Source: Sphingopyxis sp. YR583 (lineage in GTDB: Bacteria; Pseudomonadota; Alphaproteobacteria; Sphingomonadales; Sphingomonadaceae). From it: DNA of 64,000 nucleotides. The position numbers were made by a program, and so were the translations under genes. The notes below the pieces were generated by a model. That model was not told the DNA's origin. It searched no databases and saw only the letters and a list, made by a program, of their open reading frames with translations. Of this stretch, positions 27,153 to 36,223 are shown piece after piece. The stretch covers positions 62,001 through 126,000 of the forward strand of contig NZ_FNWK01000005.1 of the NCBI RefSeq assembly GCF_900108295.1, written 5' to 3'. Numbering within the stretch: the stretch's first letter is position 1; each line of letters starts with the position of its first letter.

Positions 27153-27869
27153 ATGCAAAAGCCCATCATCATCCTTGTCCGCCCGCAGCTTGGCGAGAAT
27201 ATCGGTAAGGCCGCGCGCGCGATGCTCAACTTCGGGCTGACCGAATTGCGCCTTGTCGCCCCGCGCGACGGCTGGCCCAATCCCGACGCGGGTCCGGCGG
27301 CGTCGGGAGCCGACGTCGTGCTGGCGGAAGCGCGCGTTTTCGACACGCTGGCCGACGCCGTCGCCGATTGCACGACGATCTATGCGACCACGGTGCGCAA
27401 GCGCGGCGTGACCAAGCCGGTCCTTACGCCCGAGGCAGCCGCGCGCGAGGTTCACGCCAGCGCGGGCCGCTCGGCCTATATCTTCGGTCCCGAACGGTCG
27501 GGGCTCGAAACCGACGATGTGACGCTGGCGCACAAGATCGTGACCGTGCCGATCAATCCCGAATTTGCGTCGCTGAACCTTGCGCAGGCGGTGATCCTGC
27601 TCGCCTATGAATGGTCAAAAGGGGTTGTCCTCGCGAGCCCGCCCGAAGTGCCGCTCGATCCGCCCGCACCGCATGCCGAACTCGAGGAATTTATCGGCCA
27701 CTTGGTGCGCGATCTCGACAAAAGTGGCTATTTCTTTCCGCCCGAACGGCGCGAAATGACGCTCCGCACCCTGCGCACCGCACTGACCAAGACGGGCTGG
27801 TCGCATAACGATATCAGGATGATGCATGGGATCATCACGTCGCTCGGCCGGACACCGAGGCAGCGATAA
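27153..27869 (+). CDS. RNA methyltransferase, TrmH/TrmJ (SPOUT) family
   Basis: 238 residues from MQKPIIILVRPQLGENIGKA. SPOUT knot motifs: ENIGKAARAMLNFGLTELRL, SAYIFGPERSGLETDD, and VPINPEFASLNLAQAVILLAYE. TrmJ-type enzymes 2'-O-methylate tRNA at position 32. The C-terminal extension (RDLDKSGYFFPPERREMTLRTLR) matches TrmJ homologues. Confidence 0.92.
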   Translation: MQKPIIILVRPQLGENIGKAARAMLNFGLTELRLVAPRDGWPNPDAGPAASGADVVLAEARVFDTLADAVADCTTIYATTVRKRGVTKPVLTPEAAAREVHASAGRSAYIFGPERSGLETDDVTLAHKIVTVPINPEFASLNLAQAVILLAYEWSKGVVLASPPEVPLDPPAPHAELEEFIGHLVRDLDKSGYFFPPERREMTLRTLRTALTKTGWSHNDIRMMHGIITSLGRTPRQR

Positions 27870-27890
27870 CGCCGCCATATCCTCAGCCGG

Positions 27891-28205
27891 TCAGATTTCG
27901 GCGCGCAGGCGGTCCCAGCGGACCGCTTCATAGGCGATCGATTGCTCGACCAGCTCGTTCCACACCGCGCGCAGCCGGTCGGGCTCCAGCCCCGCCGCAA
28001 TCGCTTCCTGCGCGACATTTTCGAGAACCTGCGCCTTGCGCGCCTCGTCGCGGACGGCGCCGCGATCGGGCTTGATGCGCGCAGCGGCATCCATATAGCC
28101 GAAACGGCGGACGAGCAGCGCGACGAGCGCGCGATCGACCTCGTCGACCCCGGCGCGGACATCGATCATCGTTTCGCACTGTTCGGGAGTTTTGGCGGAC
28201 GTCAT
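27891..28205 (-). CDS. Chorismate mutase / PchB-like, second AroQ-fold protein
   Basis: 104 residues from MTSAKTPEQCETMIDVRAGV. DVRAGVDEVDRALVALLVRR, AARIKPDRGAVRDEARKAQV and VWNELVEQSIAYEAVRWDRL fit the AroQ alpha fold with the Lys of AARIK in the active-site position; sequence style is close to the PchB (isochorismate pyruvate lyase)/chorismate mutase group. Substrate may be chorismate or isochorismate. No salicylate or siderophore genes are nearby, so chorismate mutase is the safer call. Confidence 0.8.
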   Translation of the reverse strand: MTSAKTPEQCETMIDVRAGVDEVDRALVALLVRRFGYMDAAARIKPDRGAVRDEARKAQVLENVAQEAIAAGLEPDRLRAVWNELVEQSIAYEAVRWDRLRAEI

Positions 28206-28325
28206 GCGCGCTGCCTTTAGCGGCTTTTTCGCCGCTGTCGAGCGGGTGGCTCGATACTTGACTTTACGCGGCGGCCCGTCTAACCGCGCGCCTTCGCAAT
28301 GGACCCCGCACCCCGGTGAAGCGGC

Positions 28326-28358
28326 GGTCGCATATGGAAATCTCCATATGGTGCGACC
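28326..28358 (+). promoter_or_regulatory. Strong hairpin in rpsD leader
   Basis: GGTCGC-ATATGGA (28326-28338), loop AATC, TCCATAT (28343-28349), a 3-base bulge GGT, then GCGACC (28353-28358). The 13-bp stem interrupted only by the bulge lies 47 bases upstream of the rpsD ATG, has no following T run, and so is not a terminator. Confidence 0.5.
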
Positions 28359-28405
28359 CGGGACACGCCGAAATCCTTCGGCACACAGCATATTGGAGAC
28401 GACAT

Positions 28406-29017
28406 ATGTCGAAGCGCCAGAGCGCCAAGTATAAACTCGACCGCCGGATGGGCGAAAACATCTGGGGTCGCCCGAAGAGCCCGGTCAACCGCCGCGAATA
28501 TGGCCCCGGCCAGCACGGTCAGCGCCGCAAGGGCAAGATGTCGGACTTCGGCATCCAGCTCCGCGCGAAGCAGAAGCTCAAGGGCTATTACGGCGACATC
28601 ACCGAAAAGCAGTTCAAGAAGAACTATTTCGAAGCGTCGCGCATGAAGGGCGACACCGGTCAGAACCTGATCGGCCTGCTCGAGCGCCGCCTCGACGCCG
28701 TCGTCTACCGCTCGAAGTTCACCCCGACGATCTTCTCGGCACGCCAGCTCGTCAGCCACGGCCACGTCTATGTGAACGGCGTGAAGTGCAACGTCGCGAG
28801 CCGCCTCGTGAAGCCGGGCGACGAAATCACCCTCGGCAAGAAGGCGCAGGAAATGGCGCTGGTTGCCGAAGCGCAGAGCCTGCCCGAGCGCGACCTGCCC
28901 GAATATCTGGCCGTCGACGGCACCAAGTCGACCTATGTCCGCGTTCCGACGCTCGACGAAGTGCCCTATCCGGTGAAGATGGAACCGAACCTGGTCGTCG
29001 AATTCTATTCGCGCTGA
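28406..29017 (+). CDS. rpsD: 30S ribosomal protein S4
   Basis: 203 residues from [20 protein letters not shown], preceded by [31 protein letters not shown] and the S4 RNA-binding domain ([33 protein letters not shown]) are diagnostic. Lacks zinc-binding cysteines, so the C-minus form. The gene stands alone instead of in the alpha operon and carries its own leader hairpin. Confidence 0.98.
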   Translation: MSKRQSAKYKLDRRMGENIWGRPKSPVNRREYGPGQHGQRRKGKMSDFGIQLRAKQKLKGYYGDITEKQFKKNYFEASRMKGDTGQNLIGLLERRLDAVVYRSKFTPTIFSARQLVSHGHVYVNGVKCNVASRLVKPGDEITLGKKAQEMALVAEAQSLPERDLPEYLAVDGTKSTYVRVPTLDEVPYPVKMEPNLVVEFYSR

Positions 29018-29037
29018 TCGAGCTCGCTATCGAATTC

Positions 29038-29073
29038 AAAAAAGGGGCGGTCCGGCAACGGGCCGCCCCTTTT
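29038..29073. terminator. Bidirectional terminator between rpsD and S9 peptidase
   Basis: AAAAAAGGGGCGG-TCCGGCAACGGG-CCGCCCCTTTT: an uninterrupted stem flanked by A and T runs, serving the converging rpsD (+) and peptidase (-). Confidence 0.9.
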
Positions 29074-29076
29074 CAT

Positions 29077-31059
29077 TCAATGCGGCAGGAATGCCGAAAT
29101 CTTGCGCAGCATATCGGTTCGCGCCTCACCGGTTTCGAGGCTGTGCGCGAGTTCGGGATATTCGACGAGTTCAACGCGCTTCCCCGAACTTTCCAGCGCC
29201 CGGCGCATCGTTCGCGCCTGAGCGACATCGACATTCTGGTCGAACGTGCCGTGGAACATCAGCACAGGTGCCTTGATCGCGCCCGCATTTTGCGCGGGTG
29301 ACCCTTCGCGGATATGCGGTCCCGCGCCGATGAACCTGGCGTTGATCCGGCCCGAACCTTCGCGACTGGCCTCGACCTTGAGCTGCTGCAGATCGGTCAC
29401 CGGCGCGATCGCGACGATCGCCTTGAACAGGTCGGGCGCGATGACGCCGGATTGCAGCGCCGCATATCCGCCATAGGACCAGCCGACGATCGAAAGCTTG
29501 CCCAGGTCGGCGCCCTCGCTCGCGGTCAGCCAGCGCCCGCCGTCGGTGATATCGCCCATCGCGGTCTTCCACGACTGGAAGCCGTTGTTCTGGTACCATG
29601 CATCGCCATAGCCCGAAGATCCGCGATAATTGGGCTGCAACACGGCATAGCCGGTCTGGGCGAAATATTGCGCCAGCCAGTCGAAACCCCATTCGTCGCG
29701 CGCCGAAGGTCCGCCATGCGGCATCACAATGGCGGGGAGCCCCTTTGCGTCGCTGCGCCCCGGGGGAAGCGTCAGATATCCGGGAACCATTGTCCCGTCG
29801 GCCGCCGGATAAGTGATCGCCTTCACCGGCGACAGGGTCGTTCCCGATAATTGGTCGCGCGAGAAGAGGAGCGGGCGCAGTTCCTTCGCCTTCGGCGTAT
29901 AAAGAAAATAGGCGCCGGGATCGGTGTCGGATTCGGTACGGATGAGATAGCGGCTCTCGTCGGCCGACGCGTCCGTGACGACGACCGGCTTGCCGCCGAG
30001 CGCCTTCGATAACGCGCCGGTCATCTTCGCCAGCGGCGCGTCGGTTATCACGGCTTTGCGCTGATCAGTCGCAAAGGACACGCCGACAATCCGGCCGTTG
30101 CGGCCTATTCGCATGATCTCGTCGACGTCGACTTCGGGATGTGCGTAGATCGTGCTCGTCGCGCCGCTGCCGTCCAGCGCCATGGCGATCACCGCCTTGC
30201 GGCCGTCGACCTTGCCGAATCCGTAGACGCGGTTCGTCGCAGCATCGACCGCCGCCGGTTCGAAACCATCCCCGGCAACGACATCGGTCTGCGAAAGCAA
30301 CTGCCAGGAACCGCCCTCCTTTGGACGGAAGAAGAAACGTATCTTCGGATCGAATTGCCCGGTGCTGCTCAAATAGCCCTGTGTCGCCATGATCCGGACG
30401 TTGCCCTGCCCGTCCGACAGATAGGAAATCGCGTCGCGGTTGGGCGTCACGACGCGGCGGGCCGTCGTCTTGATCGTATCGACGCGATCGACGCCAAGAC
30501 CTTCGTCGCGTTCGGCGATGCGCGTGTTCATACTGCTTTCGGGAACATAGCTTCGCGTCATCAACAGCGAGCCATTGGCGGTCGACGACCAGTCGACGAC
30601 ACTGCCCCCACGAAAATCGGCGTAGAGCGACCGATGACTGCGGCGCTTGCTGAGCAGGCGCAAATTGCCGCCATCGGCGTCGATGGCGATGATATTGGTC
30701 GCCCCGAGAATCTCGCCATTAACTTCGTCGCGAATGAAGGTCTGACAGGCAAGGCGGGTGCTGGTCACCCATCCGCACCAACTGAGATTGCCGCTCTCCT
30801 TGCCGTCGCTCGACAGGATATTACGGGGTTTGGCTCCGTCGGCGGTATCGACGATATAGAGGCTGCGCGTCGCGCCCCCACCTTGCTCGATGAATGCAAG
30901 GCGATTGCCATCAGGCGAAAGGCTGACATCGAGGATCGATTCGAGCGCGCCGAAGCGCGCCGCATTGTCGGCCTGCTGCGCATGCAGGGCACCGATCGGC
31001 AGCACGCCTGCAAGCGCCAGCGCCGATACGCCGGCTCCCGTCCACTTCATTGAAATCAT
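29077..31059 (-). CDS. Exported S9 family peptidase (acylaminoacyl/dipeptidyl peptidase type)
   Basis: 660 residues from MISMKWTGAGVSALALAGVL, preceded by GGGGGGAACAGA; the frame stays open to 32322 but only by lying antisense to the M28 gene. Sec signal peptide (ending ALHAQQ), a beta-propeller of ~370 residues, then the alpha/beta hydrolase domain: MPHGGPSARDEWGFDWLAQY, PNYRGSSGYGDAWYQ, nucleophile elbow GWSYGGYAAL, acid in HGTFDQNVD, and His in YPELAHSLE. A periplasmic oligopeptidase. Divergent from an M28 lipoprotein peptidase 159 bases away, suggesting joint peptide use. Confidence 0.92.
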   Translation of the reverse strand: MISMKWTGAGVSALALAGVLPIGALHAQQADNAARFGALESILDVSLSPDGNRLAFIEQGGGATRSLYIVDTADGAKPRNILSSDGKESGNLSWCGWVTSTRLACQTFIRDEVNGEILGATNIIAIDADGGNLRLLSKRRSHRSLYADFRGGSVVDWSSTANGSLLMTRSYVPESSMNTRIAERDEGLGVDRVDTIKTTARRVVTPNRDAISYLSDGQGNVRIMATQGYLSSTGQFDPKIRFFFRPKEGGSWQLLSQTDVVAGDGFEPAAVDAATNRVYGFGKVDGRKAVIAMALDGSGATSTIYAHPEVDVDEIMRIGRNGRIVGVSFATDQRKAVITDAPLAKMTGALSKALGGKPVVVTDASADESRYLIRTESDTDPGAYFLYTPKAKELRPLLFSRDQLSGTTLSPVKAITYPAADGTMVPGYLTLPPGRSDAKGLPAIVMPHGGPSARDEWGFDWLAQYFAQTGYAVLQPNYRGSSGYGDAWYQNNGFQSWKTAMGDITDGGRWLTASEGADLGKLSIVGWSYGGYAALQSGVIAPDLFKAIVAIAPVTDLQQLKVEASREGSGRINARFIGAGPHIREGSPAQNAGAIKAPVLMFHGTFDQNVDVAQARTMRRALESSGKRVELVEYPELAHSLETGEARTDMLRKISAFLPH

Positions 31060-31218
31060 TCTGTTCCCCCCGGAAGAGCAATGCCGATCAGACTGCGCAT
31101 CGCGGGGAAATTTACAAGCGGTTTCAAACGGCGGCGGCGCGGAAGGCTCCTCTTCTTGCATCGACCCGGCGCGGCTGGCACAAGCCCGCGGTCGAATACG
31201 AAAATCCGAGGAACTTCC

Positions 31219-32901
31219 ATGCTTCGTTTCCCCCGAACAACCGCAGCCCTTGCGGTGCTTTTGACCGTTGCCGCGTGCAACAGCTCCGATAAGGCAGCGA
31301 CATCCGCCGTCGCAATCCCTGATGTCCAGATCCCCGAGCTGTCGCTCGCGACGCTGCAGGAAGTGACGAAGGAATTGTCGTCGGACGCCTATGAAGGCCG
31401 CGCACCTGGCACAGCGGGCGAGGAGAAGACCGTCGCCTATATCATCAAGAAATATGAGGAAGCGGGGCTGAAGCCCGGGAACAACGGCAAGTGGACGCAG
31501 GACGTGCCGCTGGTCGAGATTACCGCGAAAAACGCGACCCCGATCAGCTTCACCGGCGGCAAGACGCCGGTCACCGCGCAATATGCCAAAGACTATGTCG
31601 CGTTCAGCTGGCGCGTCCAGCCGAAGACCGAAGTCAAGGACAGCGACGTCGTCTTCGTCGGTTACGGCATCAATGCCCCCGAAAAGGGCTGGAACGACTA
31701 TGCCGGGCTCGATGTGAAGGGGAAGACCGTCGTCGTCCTCGTCAACGATCCCGACTGGCAGACCAAGGAAGCCAAGGGCGAATTCAACGGCCGCGCGATG
31801 ACCTATTACGGGCGCTGGTCGTATAAATATGAGGAAGCCGCGCGCCAGGGCGCTGCCGCCGTGCTGATCGTCCACGACACCGAACCCGCCGCCTATGGCT
31901 GGAACGTCGTCGAATCGAGCAACACAGGCACCCAATATCTTGCCGAAAGCAAAAATGGCGGCGCCGACCAGACCGTCGCCAACGGCTGGATCCAGCTTCC
32001 GAAGGCCAAGGAACTCTTCGCGAGCGCCGGACAGGATTTCGACAAGCTGCGCGCCGCCGCGGGCAAGAAGGGCTTCAAGCCCGTCGCGCTCACGGGCGTG
32101 AAGGCGAACTTCGGCTTCGACAATGAAATCGCGAAGAAAATGTCGCGCAACGTCATCGGTGTGCTGCCGGGCGCCAAGCGTCCCGACGAATATGTGCTCT
32201 ATACCGGCCATTGGGATCACCTTGGCCGCTGCACGCCGGTCGCGGGCGACGACATCTGTAACGGCGCGGTCGACAATGCGAGCGGCATCGCCGGTCTCGT
32301 GACGCTGGCGCAGGCGTTCCACAAGGCGGGCGCGCCCGATCGCAGCATCGTCTTCCTTGCCGTGACGGCAGAGGAATCGGGCCTGCTCGGTTCGAAATAT
32401 TACGCCGAAAACCCGATCTTCCCGCTCGCGCAGACCGTCGGCGGCGTGAACATGGACGCGCTGAACGCGATCGGCCCGGCAAAGGATATCGTCGTCGTCG
32501 GTGGCGGCAAGTCAGAGCTCGACGCCTATGTCGAAAAGCTCGCGAAGATGGAGGGCCGCACGATCAAGGCCGAACCGACCCCCGAAAAGGGCTTCTATTA
32601 TCGGTCGGATCATTTCAGCTTCGCGAAGCTCGGTGTGCCGATGTTCAACTTCGGCAGCGGCGACGAGCTGGTCGAAGGCGGCGTCGAAGCCGGCAAGAAG
32701 GCGGCCGAAGACTATGAAAAGAACCGCTATCACGCGCCGGGCGATGAATATGAGGCGATCACCAACTGGGGCGGCATGATGTCCGACCTCCGCCTCTATT
32801 ACGCCGCGGGCCGCATGCTCGCGATGACCGACGCATGGCCGAACTGGGTTGAGGGCGACGAATTTCGTGCCGCCCGCGACAAGTCGCGCGCCGGCAAGTA
32901 A
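31219..32901 (+). CDS. M28 family metallopeptidase, lipoprotein
   Basis: 560 residues from MLRFPRTTAALAVLLTVAAC, with GAGGAA upstream. The lipobox VAAC (Cys20) predicts a lipid anchor. A PA (protease-associated) insert lies at about 145-300 (DYAGLDVKGKTVVVLVNDPD), followed by the M28 metal site: His in YTGHWDHLGR, bridging Asp in GAVDNASGIAGL, catalytic Glu pair in AVTAEESGLLGS, Asp in GGVNMDALN and His in RSDHFSFAKLG. Dizinc aminopeptidase in the periplasm. Confidence 0.93.
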   Translation: MLRFPRTTAALAVLLTVAACNSSDKAATSAVAIPDVQIPELSLATLQEVTKELSSDAYEGRAPGTAGEEKTVAYIIKKYEEAGLKPGNNGKWTQDVPLVEITAKNATPISFTGGKTPVTAQYAKDYVAFSWRVQPKTEVKDSDVVFVGYGINAPEKGWNDYAGLDVKGKTVVVLVNDPDWQTKEAKGEFNGRAMTYYGRWSYKYEEAARQGAAAVLIVHDTEPAAYGWNVVESSNTGTQYLAESKNGGADQTVANGWIQLPKAKELFASAGQDFDKLRAAAGKKGFKPVALTGVKANFGFDNEIAKKMSRNVIGVLPGAKRPDEYVLYTGHWDHLGRCTPVAGDDICNGAVDNASGIAGLVTLAQAFHKAGAPDRSIVFLAVTAEESGLLGSKYYAENPIFPLAQTVGGVNMDALNAIGPAKDIVVVGGGKSELDAYVEKLAKMEGRTIKAEPTPEKGFYYRSDHFSFAKLGVPMFNFGSGDELVEGGVEAGKKAAEDYEKNRYHAPGDEYEAITNWGGMMSDLRLYYAAGRMLAMTDAWPNWVEGDEFRAARDKSRAGK

Positions 32902-32946
32902 CGACGACAACCGCTCCTCCGCAGTTGCGGGGAGCATCATGTTCCG

Positions 32947-32980
32947 GCAATCCAGAATGGCAGTAGTCATTCTGGATTGC
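32947..32980. repeat. Perfect 13-bp inverted repeat
   Basis: GCAATCCAGAATG (32947-32959) and CATTCTGGATTGC (32968-32980) are perfectly complementary with an 8-base loop. It lies between the M28 peptidase stop and aguA, 58 bases before the chosen aguA start. No T run follows, so it is either an atypical terminator or a REP-like element. Confidence 0.8.
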
Positions 32981-33037
32981 TGCGTTCTGGACGAGTTGAT
33001 CGATGTCACGGGCATCGACGCAAAGGACTATCACGCG

Positions 33038-34021
33038 ATGACCCACCGCATGCCCGCCGAATGGGCACCCCACGACGCCGTCTGGATCGGTTTTCCACAT
33101 ATGGTGGACGAATGGTCGGGCCAGATCGATGCCGCGCGGCGCGATATCGCAGCCTTCGCCAACGCCGTCCACGACGGTGGGCGTGGCGAAAAGGTGCATC
33201 TTCTCGTTCGCGACCATGACAATGCCGACATTGCCGAGACGCTCGTCGATGAGGGCGTGCAATTGTTCGTCGTTCCCTTCGGCGATATCTGGCTGCGCGA
33301 CACAGGCCCGATCATCGTCGGCGCCGGCACCCGGCGCGAGGCGCGCAATTTCGACTTCAACTGGTGGGGCAACAAGTTTGTGATGCCCGGCGACCGTGAG
33401 GTCGGGGCGATCCTCGCCGCGCACGCGAACCTGCCGACGCAGCACCTAGACTGGGTGCTCGAGGGCGGCGGCATCGACGTCGACGGCACCGGCCTGTGCG
33501 TGACCACCGAGGAATGCCTGCTCAACACGAACCGCAATCCGGCACTGACGCACGAGGATATCGCGGCGCGGCTGCACCAGTCGCTTGGGATCGACCGGAT
33601 TTTGTGGCTTGGTAACGGGCTGGTCGGCGATCACACCGACGGCCATGTCGACAATCTCGCGCGCTTCGTCGGCGAAGGGCGCCTCGCGCTGCCCGTCGCG
33701 GCGGGATCGGATGACCCCAATGCGCATATCTATGCCGATGCCCGCGCCCGCGCCGCAGCGTTCGGCGGGATCGAGATCGTCGACCTCCCCTCGCCCGGCC
33801 GCGTGGAGATCGACGGCGAGATCGCGGCGGCGAGCTATATGAATTTCTATATCGGCAACAGCACCGTGGCGGTGCCGACCTATGGCGTTCCCAACGATCA
33901 GGCCGCGGTCGAAACGCTCTCCGCGCTTTTCCCCGATCGCCGCGCGGTCGGCGTGCCCGCGCGCGGCATCATTGTCGGCGGCGGCAGCTTCCACTGCTCA
34001 AGCCAGCAGCTTCCGGCCTAG
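33038..34021 (+). CDS. aguA: Agmatine deiminase
   Basis: 327 residues from MTHRMPAEWAPHDAVWIGFP, the usual family start; AAGGA is ten bases upstream. Guanidine-modifying (PAD fold) enzyme converting agmatine to N-carbamoylputrescine. Visible: FGDIWLRDTGPIIVG, FDFNWWGNKF, LEGGGIDVDGTG, the His-Asp motif VGDHTDGHVDNLARF, and the catalytic Cys in GGGSFHCSSQQLP. Followed 59 bases later by N-carbamoylputrescine amidase, so the two steps to putrescine are together. Confidence 0.94.
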   Translation: MTHRMPAEWAPHDAVWIGFPHMVDEWSGQIDAARRDIAAFANAVHDGGRGEKVHLLVRDHDNADIAETLVDEGVQLFVVPFGDIWLRDTGPIIVGAGTRREARNFDFNWWGNKFVMPGDREVGAILAAHANLPTQHLDWVLEGGGIDVDGTGLCVTTEECLLNTNRNPALTHEDIAARLHQSLGIDRILWLGNGLVGDHTDGHVDNLARFVGEGRLALPVAAGSDDPNAHIYADARARAAAFGGIEIVDLPSPGRVEIDGEIAAASYMNFYIGNSTVAVPTYGVPNDQAAVETLSALFPDRRAVGVPARGIIVGGGSFHCSSQQLPA

Positions 34022-34080
34022 TATCGGGCACGAAGCCCCTTATATTCCGGCTCGATTCTAAGCTCACCACGGACCCGCCC

Positions 34081-34932
34081 ATGACCCGCACCATCACCGT
34101 CGCCGCGTTGCAGCTTCCCCTGCCCGGCCACGTCCAGCCCAATATCGACGCCGTTACCGCGCTCGTCGAGGAAGCGGCGGCAAAAGGCGCGCAGATCGTC
34201 CTGCCCCCCGAACTCTTCGAAGGCCCCTATTTCTGTCAGGTCGAAGAAGAAGCGCTGTTTGCGACGGCACGGCCGACCGCGGAACACCCCAGCGTTATCG
34301 CGATGCAGGCGCTCGCCGCAAAGCTGAAGGTCGCTATCCCGACCAGCTTCTTCGAGCGCGACGGGCACCATTATTACAACACGCTCGCGATGATCGGCCC
34401 CGACGGCGCGATCATGGGCACGTATCGCAAGAGTCACATTCCCGACGGTCCGGGGTATGAAGAGAAATATTATTTCCGCCCCGGCAACACCGGCTTCAAG
34501 GTCTGGGACGTCTTTGGGACGCGCATCGGCGTCGGCGTCTGCTGGGACCAATGGTATCCCGAATGTGCGCGCGCGATGGCGCTGATGGGTGCCGAGCTGC
34601 TCTTCTATCCGACCGCGATCGGCAGCGAACCCTATGACGCCGATCTCGACACCAGCCGCATGTGGCGCCGCGCGATGCACGGCCATGCCGTGTCGAACTG
34701 CATGCCGGTGATCGCCGCGAACCGCATAGGGGCTGAGGGTGATGCCAATTTCTATGGCCACAGCTTCATCACCGACGAATGGGGCGACATGACGCAGGCG
34801 TTCGGCGCCGCGGAGACGGGTGCGCTGATCGAGACGATCGACCTCGACCGCGCCGCGAAGCACCGCGCCGGCATGGGCTTCTTCCGCGATCGCCGGCCGC
34901 AGCTCTACGGGCGGCTGGTCGAAGACATCTGA
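34081..34932 (+). CDS. aguB: N-carbamoylputrescine amidase
   Basis: 283 residues, nitrilase superfamily. Catalytic triad: Glu in LPPELFEGPYF, Lys in YRKSHIPDGPGYEEKYYF, and Cys in GVGVCWDQWYPECARAM. The DGPGYEEKYYFxPG stretch is specific for N-carbamoylputrescine amidases. Hydrolyses N-carbamoylputrescine to putrescine, CO2 and ammonia. A nitrobindin-like gene follows 22 bases later. Confidence 0.96.
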   Translation: MTRTITVAALQLPLPGHVQPNIDAVTALVEEAAAKGAQIVLPPELFEGPYFCQVEEEALFATARPTAEHPSVIAMQALAAKLKVAIPTSFFERDGHHYYNTLAMIGPDGAIMGTYRKSHIPDGPGYEEKYYFRPGNTGFKVWDVFGTRIGVGVCWDQWYPECARAMALMGAELLFYPTAIGSEPYDADLDTSRMWRRAMHGHAVSNCMPVIAANRIGAEGDANFYGHSFITDEWGDMTQAFGAAETGALIETIDLDRAAKHRAGMGFFRDRRPQLYGRLVEDI

Positions 34933-34954
34933 TCGCCAGCAAAGGGAGCAAGCG

Positions 34955-35599
34955 ATGGAATTACCCGAGGACATTTTCACCGAGCCCGAGGATGTCGATC
35001 CTGAAACGCTCGCCAATCTGGGCCCACTCGCGCGGCTTGCGGGGATATGGGAAGGCGAACGCGGGGTCGACGTCAATCCGAAGGCCGACGGCCCCGAAAC
35101 GCGCAAATATTACGAGCGGATCGAGATGCAGCCGATCGACCCGCAGGCGAACGGCCCGCAACTATTCTATGGCCTGCGCTATCATCAGCAGGTCAACACC
35201 CGCGAGGAAGACATAACCTTCCACGATCAGGTGGGTTACTGGCTTTACGAAGTGTCGACCGGGCTGATCATCCAGACTTTGGCGATCCCGCGCGCCCAGA
35301 TCGCGATCGCGTCGGGCCATGCCGAACCCAACGCGAGGCAACTCGCCGTCAAGGCGGAGCGTGGGCAGACCGAATATGGCATCTGCTCGACAAGCTTCCT
35401 CGATCTCGCCTTTCGGACCGACAGCTACGAATTGACGATCGATTTTCACGACGATGGATCGTGGAGCTATGTCTCCGACACAATGCTCATGGTGAAGGGC
35501 CGCGACGAACTGTTCCGGCATCGCGACCATAACCGGTTGACCAAGATCGCCGAACCCGACCTCAACCCCTGGGCCAAGATCGTCCGCGGCGCGGCTTGA
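34955..35599 (+). CDS. Heme-binding beta-barrel (nitrobindin-like) protein
   Basis: 214 residues starting MELPEDIFTEPEDVDPETLA, with AAGGGAGC upstream. NLGPLARLAGIWEGERGVDV corresponds to the nitrobindin/DUF1794 opening (GPLxxLxGxWxGxG), followed by barrel-like strands (TFHDQVGYWLYEVSTGLIIQ, IPRAQIAIASGHAEP). Nitrobindins bind heme and act on nitric oxide or peroxynitrite; the proximal His could not be assigned, so heme binding is inference. It is the third gene after aguA-aguB. Confidence 0.7.
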   Translation: MELPEDIFTEPEDVDPETLANLGPLARLAGIWEGERGVDVNPKADGPETRKYYERIEMQPIDPQANGPQLFYGLRYHQQVNTREEDITFHDQVGYWLYEVSTGLIIQTLAIPRAQIAIASGHAEPNARQLAVKAERGQTEYGICSTSFLDLAFRTDSYELTIDFHDDGSWSYVSDTMLMVKGRDELFRHRDHNRLTKIAEPDLNPWAKIVRGAA

Positions 35600-35602
35600 G
35601 CC

Positions 35603-36223
35603 TCAGCCTTCGAAGCGGTGGATGCTCTCGAGGTCGGCGCGGTCGAGCGGCTGCGTCAACCACAGACCGCCACGCCCGGCGCGCGACCAGCGAACGATCG
35701 CGCGGCGCTTGACCCCGCCGGCGAGCACGAGATCGAATTCCTTGCCGACCTCCAGATGCCCGTCGTGGATGAAACCGGCGCCGTTCTGCGACAGGTCGAC
35801 GAGTTCGATCTGGCTTGTGCCCTCATCGTTGATCGCCTGCGCCTTGGTGCTGACCGGCAGGCGCGGCTGGCGATAGCCCGTCCCGCGCTGTTCGGCCGCC
35901 AGTTGCTTCAGCACATCGGCGACGTCGACTTCCTTGTCGAAAGACACACCGCAGCGGCCCGCGTCGGACCACACGACTTCACCGCGGATCACAACCGTAT
36001 CCGACAGCGAAATCTCCAGCTTTTCGCCGACGCTGATCGGCACGTCGGCCGCGAGCATCATGCCCTTGTCCGAAATATTGCGTACCCGCCACAGCCCCGC
36101 GTCGCCGTTGCGGACGATCTTGGCGATCCGCCAGACCGTGCGATAGCGATCACCGCCACGACGATCGCCGTCGGCTCCGCTGTGCTGTTCCTCTACCGGA
36201 TTGGAGAGGGGACGTTGGTTCAT
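35603..36223 (-). CDS. Protein with two PilZ domains
   Basis: 206 residues. The first PilZ-like unit starts at DRRGGDRYRTVWRIAKIVRN (RxxxR-type loop RRGGDRYR) and continues VRNISDKGMMLAADVPISVG and GEVVWSDAGRCGVSFDKEV. The second runs from RQPRLPVSTKAQAI through LVDLSQNGAGFIHDGHLEVG and RAIVRWSRAGRGGLWLTQP. The (D/N)xSxxG motif appears twice (NISDKG, DLSQNG). PilZ domains bind cyclic di-GMP; the first unit keeps the arginines for this, the second looks degenerate. A diguanylate cyclase lies at 59477. Confidence 0.85.
   Translation of the reverse strand: MNQRPLSNPVEEQHSGADGDRRGGDRYRTVWRIAKIVRNGDAGLWRVRNISDKGMMLAADVPISVGEKLEISLSDTVVIRGEVVWSDAGRCGVSFDKEVDVADVLKQLAAEQRGTGYRQPRLPVSTKAQAINDEGTSQIELVDLSQNGAGFIHDGHLEVGKEFDLVLAGGVKRRAIVRWSRAGRGGLWLTQPLDRADLESIHRFEG

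Noticed and set aside
31060..32322. Upstream extension of the S9 peptidase frame to 32322
   Set aside because: The extension runs antisense through the M28 peptidase gene; a signal peptide and ribosome binding site at 31059 fix the start.
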